Below, piece after piece: positions 24,601-36,600 of a DNA stretch of 64,000 nucleotides. How positions within the stretch are numbered: the stretch's first letter is position 1; each line of letters begins with the position of its first letter. The translations under genes were made by a program, and so were the position numbers. Source of the DNA: Numida meleagris (taxonomy: Eukaryota; Chordata; Aves; Galliformes; Numididae); assembly GCF_002078875.1 (NCBI RefSeq), contig NC_034409.1:107494935-107558934 (forward strand), read 5' to 3'. Below the pieces are notes generated by a model that was given only the letters and a program-made list of their open reading frames with translations, was not told where the DNA came from and did no database searches.

Positions 24601-27600
24601 AAACTGAACTCTGGAGGTGTGAATTTATAGGCAAAAAGGATTTTAACTAGTCATGAAAATTAACTGAAGGAATTCTATATGAAATGCTGTATTTGTATTC
24701 AGTACACTTCACACATCATACCCTGAGAGGATGGCCTTTTACTTATTTTTTTGTTAACACTTCTTCTTTAAGACTTTTACAGGAAAATAGAAACTTCCTG
24801 GTCTTTTCATCCTTTGCCCATAAAATAACAATAGTTGTTCACAGAGTAATAATCAGCATTGATGGAAAGGTTTTGAACGTTTTAAGGAAACACTCTAGCA
24901 AGTATTTTGATTGGCTCTCTGTAGCTCCTGCGATCAGTGCAGCTTAAGCCTCCTTCAGTGGCTCAGAATAAACATGAGTAAACCCAGTACAGAGTACCAC
25001 TGAGCTTAGTTAGTGTACCAAGTTTACTCATGTTCGTTTTGAGTCACCTAAGAGCAGTCTCCAGCCCAGAAACCATTTGTCGGTATAACTTGACAACTAG
25101 CTGGAAGATAAGGAGAGAAGACTTAAGAATCTAAGTAGGTGTCTGTAGACAAGTCATGAAGACAGAGCTGAAATATGGTCCACAAATTAGTACACAAAGA
25201 TTTCTCCGCTATCTCTGGTAGAACCTCTCACTGGCACCATTGTCAGCCTGTGCAAAGAGTCTGCATAGCAAGTGGGCAGAGAAGGTGCACTCCCTCTCGC
25301 ACTGACAACAAAGCATGAAGGCACTTAATGGCAATCCTTTCAGTGTTCCCTTTTTTTTTCCCCACCAGCTATGTTATGTTTGTAGTATAGAGTACTAACA
25401 AGGTGGGTTTTGTTGTTGTTTGTTTCTTTGTTTTTGGTGGATTTTTTTTTTAGAAGAAGGAAAAAATGGGAAAAAAAAATCCATTTTTTTTATCATTGCC
25501 AATAACAAAGGATAGTCTTGCTCTTGTCTAAGTGGAGTGAACACCTCTCCTTTTTGCAGCGGTTGTGTTATGGTGATGCTGAGATAGTGACCACTGTCAG
25601 CTTTTCTGCCTGTGCAAACAACAGTTGTTCTGCTCCTAAGAGCTGACCTGCTCCACGCACATGGGAGTAGCAACCTTGACTGTTTTGTTTTTTTTTTAAT
25701 AACCTCTGCAACTACTGTAAAAAGCAAATACTCAGGATATGCAATGATTGTGGCCTAGGCCATGTGACCTGGATATCTCCATGTGTTTGTAACTGATTAT
25801 GTCAGATTGGTCTCTTAAATATAGTACAAAATGATGGGATGACGAATCTTTCTCCAGAGATCCAGAGTGCGTAATCATACTCCATGACAAACTGACAAGG
25901 CTGAACTGCGGTATCTCTGCTAAGCACAAATTGATGTTTTTATTAATTATTCAACTACACGCAAGGCAAAAATTCCATTTTGTTGGTAAAAGTTTCTAGT
26001 CTGAGTTACTAAATAAGTTATTTGGATTTCAGTCACTTCCACTGCTATATTTAACCCTAAGTTTCACAGAGGATAGAATCGTTTGAGTTGGAAGGGGCCT
26101 TTAAAGGTCGTCTTTGTCTAAAGTACTGCGTATGGAATGACATCTCATTTTATCTTTACTAAACTACAGCCAAATATATGTGAGGCTTAATTTTGCACTA
26201 AAGCTGTATTCAAAAGCACAAGAATGGAAAGGCGGAAGACAGTACTTAGACTACATTTATAACTTGTAGTAACACACAGCTTGGTAAGCTTCTCAGAGAG
26301 CAGTGAAAGTGAGGGTAGCTGTATCCTATACTTTTTCTTACTTGGCAAAGTAGTGCTATTAATAACTGATTTTTTTCAACTGTAAGATGCAAATTTCCAA
26401 TTCTGTTGTGAGTTCACTTCACTGTGGTTAATGAATAAAAAGAGTAAGCTATGTTCATGGCTAGACTGGGACAGCTTATTCGTATTGAGTGATAACTTTC
26501 TCCACTAATAGTTTTAGCAGCCAGTGGAATTCTTATTAGAGTAAAATCCTTCCTAGTGGTAGAAAAGAACTCAGAATTGAGTTCCTGGGCAATATTGGTT
26601 AACGTCATTCTTAAAATTTGTGAACTGCAATGCTCAAGTGAGGCAGAGGTGAAAAACAATCACTTGACATAAGACACTCACTGTCCGTAACTCAGTTGGA
26701 AAGGTGGCCTGACCTGTATTTTAATCAGTGAACAAGATGTTACAGAATCTGAAAAACGAGCTTGATATTAGTACAAAAAAAAAAAAGATAATAATTAGTT
26801 TTGTACAGAAATGTGTTGTAGATTTTCAGTAGGTCTTCAGTTGTAATTAGATCACATTTAAGTAGCGGGACAGTGGAAAACTGGAAATGGTTTTGTTCCT
26901 TTAGGCCATATTGTGATATGGTAGGTTTTTTGCAGCTTGAAATAAGCCGCAATAGAATGAAAATTTGATTCCATAATTAAACAGGCAAGCGTAAACCATC
27001 AGACTTATTTCACCCTGTTTTTTTTGTATACACTGTTTATTTTCTCTATATCCTCTATATCCAAATTAAGATATTTAAAAAGTTGTAACTATCTGTAACA
27101 AAATAGTTTAAGAAATTATTTTGGAATGATTCGCTAGTTTGATATGTATTTTGATACATTGTTCTCTTCTTTTGTGTATGGTGCTACTGGGGGGAATTGC
27201 AGGATCCAGAGATGCAGCATTTACTTATTGACAGTGAAAATTCCACAGCATCACAGAACTCCAGCACTGTGGTCAGTGGGGAAGGCAGACATGGGACATC
27301 AGCTATCAGCTTCCTTGGGGCTTTGCGAATACCTGTGAGTATATGCGCTGTTCTTGCCTGTTCCTGTAGGAATCAGGTTTTGTCTCCGTGTTTCCATGAA
27401 GTTCTAGATGAAGTGGTAGGCAGCATTAACTTTGCATCACAAGCTTTGATTGGCAGCTCTGTTGTACATAGGCTGAAGCAGATTTTGATGCACAAGACTA
27501 ACATTTAGACTCCAGTGTCTGCTCTTTTTCCCCACCTCACTATAATTAATACTATGGCAACCTGTAACATGAAAGTTCACTGCTGTCAATTAGTGATACT

Positions 27601-30600
27601 TGTATTAAGAATGGAAGAGCAGGCTAAGCCTGTAAGTATTTTTTTTTTAGGGTCAGATCTTCCTTCTATGAATTGTCTTTTACAGTTCTCAGCATTAAAG
27701 TATTCATTTTAAAATCTCTTATATGGTTTATATTGACAAGTTTGAGATAACCCAAGCATTCAGACCACTGCTAAAAGGAAAGATAGGAAATTTCCTGTAG
27801 TTCAGGAACGGTCAGTCTTGATTGTACTATCAGCTTGAAGTCTATGACCTTCAATGCAATGCAGATGTAAAAAAGAATTATACCTGAATTGATTTGGACC
27901 AGGTGTAAAGGTAGAGGAGAAAGTCCCCAGAACCCCACCACTGTATTCCTGCATCCTCTCACTCTGCTAATCTGATCTTCTGTCTCAACTGTTTTTCCCA
28001 TGGCAAAATGGAAAAAATGGGTAGAAAAATTGCTTCTAGAATTCTCTGCAACTCCACAATATTTTTCCTGCCATACAATGGTATGTGAAGTAGAGCCAGT
28101 TATATACATGTTGTCCTTGCAGTACACCATACTAGGGATTTAAAAATGCCTGTCATCAACAAGAAGATATCAGGGTGAGGGGAATGAAGATAGGTCAGCT
28201 TGACACTTTAGTTACATCTCTGTGCAGTAAGTATACCTTTCGTATATCCAGCAAGAAAGGAGATGGAATAAATTAGTATTTGAAATAGGCATCTACCATG
28301 TCTATAGTGTGTTCTTGCTACTTAGTAATTTGAACTGTGTCATACCAGTTAACTGGCTGTTTTTTAAAGAGTGTGACAATAAGGGACAGATCGTAAAGCC
28401 ATCTGAAATATAGATCTAAATAACATAGAAGTATGTCCATTTCTCTGGAATATGATTGCACCTTGCTATTACGCTACATAGGAAGTCTCTAAGTTAGGAA
28501 AATAAATGATGCAGGTGTCCAAACAGTAACAAACACTTCCTGTTTATTTTAGCGTTCTCTCTGTTCAAATCAGTGTAATTAAGAGACTGTATACAAGCAG
28601 AATACCGTAGTATGCTCTGATTGTAAGCATTCTTTTGCCAAGGGAAGATTGTCTTTTGGGAATTCTTGAGAGAAAAAGTGTAAAATGCTTCTTACAAATC
28701 ATTTCTATAATGGTCTTTGAATGTAGATAACAACCATTTTCAAGATACTGACTTCCTCTTTCCTTTGTTTTCTTAGGGAGTCATAGAGTTTTCCCTTTGC
28801 CTTTTGTTTGCAAAACTTGTGAGCTATACTTTTCTCTTCTGGCTTCCCCTGTATATCACAAATGTGGGTAAGTATCACAGTAAGGGGAAACAGAATTACG
28901 ACTACAAATGTCTAGAAATATGGGCTTGAAATAAACAAAAGAATAAATATTACTGTTTCTGAAATAGGCCCTCTTTGCTAGAGGAGCAGGAGCATTGTAA
29001 GACACCAACTGACATATTCTGCAGTTTTATGAATTCAATATTATGAGAAGATATTAAAAAAAAAAAGTGGATTGTCTTCAACAATTCCAGTCTGCAATGC
29101 TGTGACTGTGGCCCTTGCAAACCAGTTATTTAAGTGTTCTTTAAATTACCAAAGTGCCTTACTAAAATCTAAACAAACTTATTTATCTGTTCACTAGTGC
29201 TATTTTTCACTGCAGTGTACAGAGGAAGGAGTTCTCCCTAGACAGAGAGTTCTTGTGAGTGATGATGTGACCTTTAAATTCTCAGCTAACAAAAATGCAT
29301 TGCTGACTGAGTGTAGCAGTAGCAGACAGTGGAGCGAGACAAGTTCAACAACCTATGAAAACACACTCAGCTGGAAATACTGTAGCTATCGGCTGTTGTG
29401 TGGGCTCCAAGTAACCAGTGCTACCTTGAAAGCAGCTGGCTGGTAATAGAAGATATTTATCAACAGTCCTCCCATGTGTTCTGTAGCAGATTTATTGTTG
29501 GTGAGGTTATAGTAGCGCCATTGACACCACTGCTTTAGCACATGCTGCTCTTTCAAGTGTATTGCAGAAACTTTAAAAAAAAAAATACCAAAAGAGTTTA
29601 GAATTTAGCTGCTTTTGAAATGCCATATTTAACACAATGGAACTTGAGTTGCCAAACTTCCTGATATTCTTCTGGAAATCTGACCTACTAGTACATCAGT
29701 AACTGCATTAGATTAAATGTAAATGTATGCAAACAGTGGTCCTTGCTGTCAGTAACAGAGTGTGGACTTGAGGAAATCATTTGTGTCTTCATAGTCTACA
29801 GGAACTGCTCAGCAAGTGCTATGCCAAGCATGTGGCCAGCCACCTAATGACTAATATTACTTGGCATTTGATGGAGGCCTCCAGGATGAGGCTCTGTAAG
29901 TGATCTAAGTGTATGCTAGTGATGATTTTAGAGCCAAGAGCCTCACTTAGGAGCATTCATTAGTTCATAAGTTTGTGGCTGTTCACAAGTTGGAATATTG
30001 TTAAGCCAAACTTTTAACAGTCAGCAGTCAAGTCTATTGAGTAGACTTTATAGCAGAAGCATTAAAATGCCCTGCCATGGGTGTCATTGTATGCAAAAGA
30101 TTGTATCACTGAATAACTGGCTGTGATACCCAACAGAAGTCTGTATTGAGATATCTGCTTTTCATAGTCTGAAAGTGAAGAAAATGGTTTTGATTCCTTT
30201 TGTTGCTGTTTTGTTTTTGTTTTGTAATTGTCACCAGAGCACCTTGATGCCAAAAGAGCTGGGGATCTTTCTACACTGTTTGATGTGGGTGGAATCTTTG
30301 GTAAGTTTGAATATCAGTATTTCATCCTCAATCAGACCAGTTTAGCAGAAACAGTGGTACACACAGCTAACATATATTAGTAGTCTTCTGTCTTATATCC
30401 CCTGAAGAAGAGTGGCAGTAAGGTACTAGAGAAATAGGTTGGACGTTGAAATCCTTGTTGAACATCTTCAAATTGAACAGATCAGGGAGCCAGTGATGTT
30501 GTCCATCTTAGACGGAGCCAAATACTATGGAGTTTTTTTAGCTACATCATGCATAATAGATGTTCTGCACCTATGAGCTGATCTGCTCCAAGCACACTGG

Positions 30601-33600
30601 AGTGGCAACCTTGACTGATTTTTTTTTTTCTTTTTAAAATAACATCTTCCACTACTGTAAAAAGCAAATACTCAGGATATGCAATGATTGTGGCCTAGGC
30701 CATGTGACCTGGATATCTCCATGTGTTTGTAACTGATTATGTCAGATTCATCTCTTAAAAATAGTACAAAATGAAGGGATGATGGATCAATCCTTCCCCA
30801 GAGATCCAGAGTGCGTAATCACACTCCATGACAAACTGACAAGACTGAACTGCGGTATCTCTGCTAAGCACAAATTGATGTTTTTATTAATTGTTCAGCT
30901 ACATGCAATACAAAAATTCCATTTTGTTGGTAAAAGTCTCAAGTCTGAGTTATTATCCTGAGTTACTATCACTGAGTTTCTGATTTCAGTCACTTTCACT
31001 GCCACATTTAACACTATTTAAATAAGTTTCATAGAATGGTAGAATCATTGAATCGTTTGAAGGAGCTTTTTTAGGTTGTCTGGTCCAGCTCCCTGCAGTG
31101 AACAAGGACACCTACAGCTACATCATGTTGCTCAGAGCCCCCTCCAGCCTGACCTTGAATGTTCTCAGGGATGAGGCATCCATGACCTTTCTGGGCAGCC
31201 TGTTCCAGTGCTTCACTACCCTTATTGCAAAAAATGTTCAGAGCTACCTGTCTGAGAAATGAACAGCCTTTTACCATAGACAGCCCTGGTTAGGTTTGCT
31301 GTGTGATTTTGTGCAAGAGACATTCCATAAGGCACTACCTAAAACACATCTTCTGTTGATTTTTTAAATTATTATTATTTGTAATATTAGTAGCTGGTAG
31401 TTTGCATTGCTACTGTTAAAATAGTTCAAGTTTTGAAGTTGTTTCAGTAATTTAGAAGATAAACAGTGCTGCTGCTGGAGTGACTTATGTGCCCTAAGAT
31501 AGTTTTAGAGTGCCAAGCTAGACTTCCCTTTATATTTTTTCTCATCTTCTGCTTCATGAGGGTGCAGGATCTCCCATAAATCCTGCATCCTGTCTAACAA
31601 CTCAGTACAAATGTTTAAGATACTGCATGGCAGCTTCTAAGATTATAAGTGCCCAGATGGTTCCGTAGTGTCTTTTCCTAAACAGTGTTCTTTGTTGGTA
31701 AGATCATGGAAGTGCCACTGACACCACTGTTCTTTCAAATGTATTTCAGAAGCTTTTAAAAAAAATAGCAAAGGCTCTTGACCATGGATCTTTGTCACTT
31801 CCCTTGCCAAAATGTGTTTGTTCCTTCTCTCTAACATAGCAGAACTATCCCTGCTTTACAATTGTGTATTTTTTGTGGACACAACGGTGAATGGCAACAC
31901 ATTTTTTTCTTGATGTCTCATATAAAAAGAAGTTGGGAAATTATACTGCTTGTAAGGATGAGATTATTCCTTTGTAACTTGTGAGGACACCATTGAATGA
32001 TTAAATATTTATGCCAGTCAATATCAGCAGTGTCTCAATTCCCAGCTGGTTTATGTGAACCCTTCCCCATGCACCCCTCAGTGTCCTTATGAAAATAAAC
32101 TCTGAATCAGTCTATTGGAAAATGGTGCTTGTAGTGGGGGAAGTTTCACTGTGTCAGGAGCTATGTAGGCCTTGGTAGTTCAAGGTACAAATGTTGAGAT
32201 GTGTTGCAGTTACTGTTTCAGGCTTGCGCTAAATGTCACCTCTGCTTATTTCATCCCAGACCGCCAGAAGCTAGAGTTAGTAGTACCTTAGGGATGTGAG
32301 TGACTTCTTTCAGCCTAGTCACATTCCACTGTGAACACAAGGTTAACAGAATGCCCTGTGCTGTTTCAAACTTTGGCGTTTACATTTAGATTTGAGTGTG
32401 ATGTAGACACTTTGAAGAGGGGCAGCTGGGAAGGGAGAGGCAGGAATGTGGAGAATCCAAAAAACTTCCTTTCTTTCTCTCTGTACTAAGTTCTCTTTAC
32501 ATCATTTTGACAACTCCTTCCCTCACGCCTTCAAATTTGCTTCTGCCACACACTCCAATTAGAACTTCTATGTACGATCATTGGAAAATACAAGAAGGGA
32601 AAACTATAGAGCATGGAGTGACTGCTTGGAGAGAGAAACAAATATTTCATTTGCCCCCAGATCTAAAACAGCTCATTTCCACTACTAATGTGACATGGAC
32701 AGGGCACACTACAGCTGAGTGTTGTTACATGTGAGGAGTTCAGGGACCAGCGACCAACTGAGCACAGATGAATTCCAGAATTACAGGCAGAGTGAGACCA
32801 CGTGGCGCCTGTTGCAAAGGTGTTTTGTGTTCAAAAGCAGCAGAACTATAATTTCTAAGTTTTTCTTCTATCTCTGTTCCACCCTCATCCCTACCATTTT
32901 GAAAATTCAGTTGGAATAACTAATGAGTCAGTTACCTTCCAAGTCAAAACTGGTTGGGTTATGAAGGATATCAACAAGTGCCTATTATGTCATCAGTTCT
33001 ATAATCTGTGTTGCTGAGTGTAACTACATTAAAAGTCATATCTTGTTTTAATCTGAGTTGGGTTTCATCAAGTATAACTGATGCCTTTTGTGCAAAACGT
33101 GCACAGTGTTCTCCTCACATACCTGTCTCTTCTTTCAGGTGGAATTTTGGCAGGCCAGATCTCAGACAGGCTAGAGAAGAGGGCATCGACCTGTGGAATG
33201 ATGTTATTGCTTGCAGCACCCACAGTAAGAGTTTGCCCCTCTTTTACAGCTGTGACTGGGACTTTAACTGTACTCCTTAGGAATTTCTGCAAGCAGCATC
33301 TTCTAAGTTGGACATAGAGACCAGGTTAAAAGTGTAAGAAGTTGAGCATGTGAGCAAGTATAGATTTGGACTACGTTTACTGAGCAATCATACCAGTCTA
33401 ATGCGTTGCTTGTTACAGGATTACAGTCTTGTGCCTTATATCCCATGAAGAAAAGCAGCAATAAAAGTACTAAGCAGAGAGCTAAGTTGGACACTGGCAA
33501 CCTTGTGGAGTATAGTTTATCACTCTTTTAAAATTTCATGTACAGTTCTTAGCCAGAATTTTAGCTGCTCAAAGACTAAAATGACTGTGCTCTAACTGAA

Positions 33601-36600
33601 AACTGGCAGCTGGTCATGTGAAGTACATTTTTTTGTGTGTGTTTTGATTCTTTTGTGAATTCTTCTGTGCTCCATTGAAGCTGGCGATTTGAGAGTTTAA
33701 AGTTGAGTGATCTCATAACATAGCCCTTTCTTCTGACAAGACACATTAGGAAATAGGAACACAGCCCTTATCTCCTAAGAGGGTTATTTTAAACCTCAGA
33801 TGCCAGAACTATCTTTCACCTGATGCCAACTAAGATATTTTTTAGTTATCGTGGAGGAAGTGGGGACCTTAGGATCAGTGCAGATGTTGGTATTATAGCA
33901 TGTGTGTTTTTTCATTTTTGCAGTTGTACATGTTCAGTACAGTCAGTAAAATGGGCCTTGAAGCTACTGTAGGTGAGTATTTCTAAATTGTTGTATTCCT
34001 CAGTTCATATGAACTTTTCATGTATGATCCTTTGCTCTGCTTTGTTCTTTACTTCCTTTTTTTTTCCCCGAGAGGAGGAAATACGGAGTGAAACCCCTTA
34101 GACTATGCCTTGCAAGCTTTTTGTGCGATAAAGAGAAGGAATATGAAATAAATAATTGGTGATATGAGTTATGTAATGGGGATTCAGTTGACAAATTGTT
34201 AGTTTATATCAATCAATTGTAACTGACTTTAGTTAGCTAACTAACTGTTAGTTGAGCTAACAGTGATTTGGGTAATATCATTAGTCTTCTTTATGAAGCT
34301 TTATATCAGCACAGGCATTATTATATTCCCTGTGACAAATATCAGAAATGTTTAAAGACTACCTGTAGTGCTTTTGAAAACAACTTTACCCATATAGGCT
34401 GAATATCTTCATGTCTTTCTGTTTGTTGTTATAGTTAAGTCTTCCTGGCAACTCACATTTTCTGTTTTTGTCCAACTTGCAATAGTGATGCTGCTTATCA
34501 GTGGTGCCCTGGTGAATGGTCCCTATGCACTGATCACTACTGCTGTCTCTGCTGACTTGGTGAGTTTGGCTTCCCCTCTGCTTCCAGTATAGCAGCATTG
34601 ACCTCCAGAAAGAGCCATTTGCCTTCTGCAGGATTATCAGAAGGGATTGCACTGTCCTAAAGCAAGGTGATAAGAAGATGCTTAAGCTGTATTGAATTCA
34701 AACACTGAGATTGTTTTAGAGTTCATATGTTAGTACAGAACAGTCTCCTGCCTGTGAGAGCCTTCTAAATTATTCTTCCATAGTAACAAGATTAACTAAG
34801 TCTTGTAGATGAAGGCTCAAAGTGGATGTAAAAGTTGCATGCAAGGCCAAGTCTCTGTGCAGACTTTTCTCTGCCCTCTTTTATACTTTGCATCTTTAAA
34901 TGAAGGAAGGGGCTATATTTGTGTGAGAGAGAAGTTGGAGACTTAATTCTCATCAGTGTAGAAAGCTGTGTCTAGCACATACCTTTCCTTTTGTCCAGGC
35001 TACCATTTGAATTCAGTTGGATAAGGTTTGTTGATCATGAATGCCACCTGAGAACGCTGACCGTGGTATCTTTCATTAGCTAAGATTTTGAACGTTGCTT
35101 TCAAAGGCATTGGTTCCTTAAGGTACCAGTTGAGAGTCCAACTTCACAATGTACATGTAACGTGGAAAGACATAGACTAGACACTATTGTAGAGATTTTT
35201 TTTCAGTTCAACTCGGGATGATTCTGAGCAGTCTTTGTCACTTTAGGGTACCCATAAAAGCCTGAAAGGGAATGCAAGAGCCTTGTCCACAGTGACAGCA
35301 ATCATCGATGGAACAGGATCAGTAGGTAAGCAGAGCTTTGCTGTGGTAGGTTAAAACAAAAGATCTTTGTGAAACTACGCTCTCTGAGTCAGATTTTGTC
35401 AAGACTAGGTGTAGTTTGGGAATTGAGAAGAAGAGCAAACTTAGCATTAATCCTCACTAATGTTCCCACATCTGAGGGAGGGAGGAAGGAAGAGGGTGAT
35501 AGACTAATAGTGAGCACAGATATAAAAAGTAGATGTCATGGGGTTGTTTCTGAGATCGGTGATGACTCATGACCTCAGCACTGGTGTGTAGGGAAAATTG
35601 AGTGGGATTTGTCTTGATGTGGGATAGGCATATTTCTAGCCAAAGGATGACATTTATCAAACTTCTAGTCTTCCAACTTCTCCTGTGTTAGGTTCCCTAT
35701 TGGCTTGCAGCTATACCAGTTACATTTTGACCTTTCTGGGATGTTTCAATAAATAAGGTAATGCCGAGTTAACTCAGTAGAGAAATTGATAATCTGACTC
35801 AGAACAGCTATCTTTCAACATAATAATACTTACACTGCATCATTCTGACACGATCAATACTATATTTTAGGTGCAGCTTTGGGGCCTCTCTTGGCTGGTC
35901 TCATTTCCCCGTCTGGTTGGAACAACGTGTTTTATATGCTCATGGTGGCAGATGGGTGTGCCCTGCTAGTAAGTCTAAAAATACTTCTTGGCTGCTGTGT
36001 ATTTCCCTTATGCTAAACTGTTTATATTAAAATGTGTGTTTTCCTTTTGCAAATTCAGTGCTTTGTTGACTAAGAAACATCGAATTGTATAGGAAATTTT
36101 CAATAAAAGAGCAAAGTAGCTTGTTTTGAAATTTTCATTTAATTTTAATCAGAAGTGCAAATTAGTTCTGGTGCACTTCAATTTGTGAACAATTGCACAT
36201 CTGTTAATTGCTGGATAAACAGATTACAGCGGGCAAAATTGTAAGTGAATCTTCACATATAAAGCTAGAAGATGCCTTAGATTCCACTCACGGAAGAATT
36301 ACTTCTGTTTTCTTTACAACTGGTTTACTGAAGCAGTAATAACTATTTGGCTATGTTGCTGTATCACCAAAATCACCATGATAATGAAATTGTTCAAAGT
36401 TAATACAGCACATTCTCCAGATGGACTTAAAATTGCTGTGCTGGGTTAAACAAAAAATGACTTCCTTGCTTTTGACAGTAACCAGGAGCAGATGTTAGGG
36501 AAAGGGAGTGTAACACACATAGTTACTTGAAACAAAGTATATCCTTTTTTACTTTTTGTTTTTCTTCTCTGCTCTTGTTTGAGATTCTGTGTGCTGGGTA

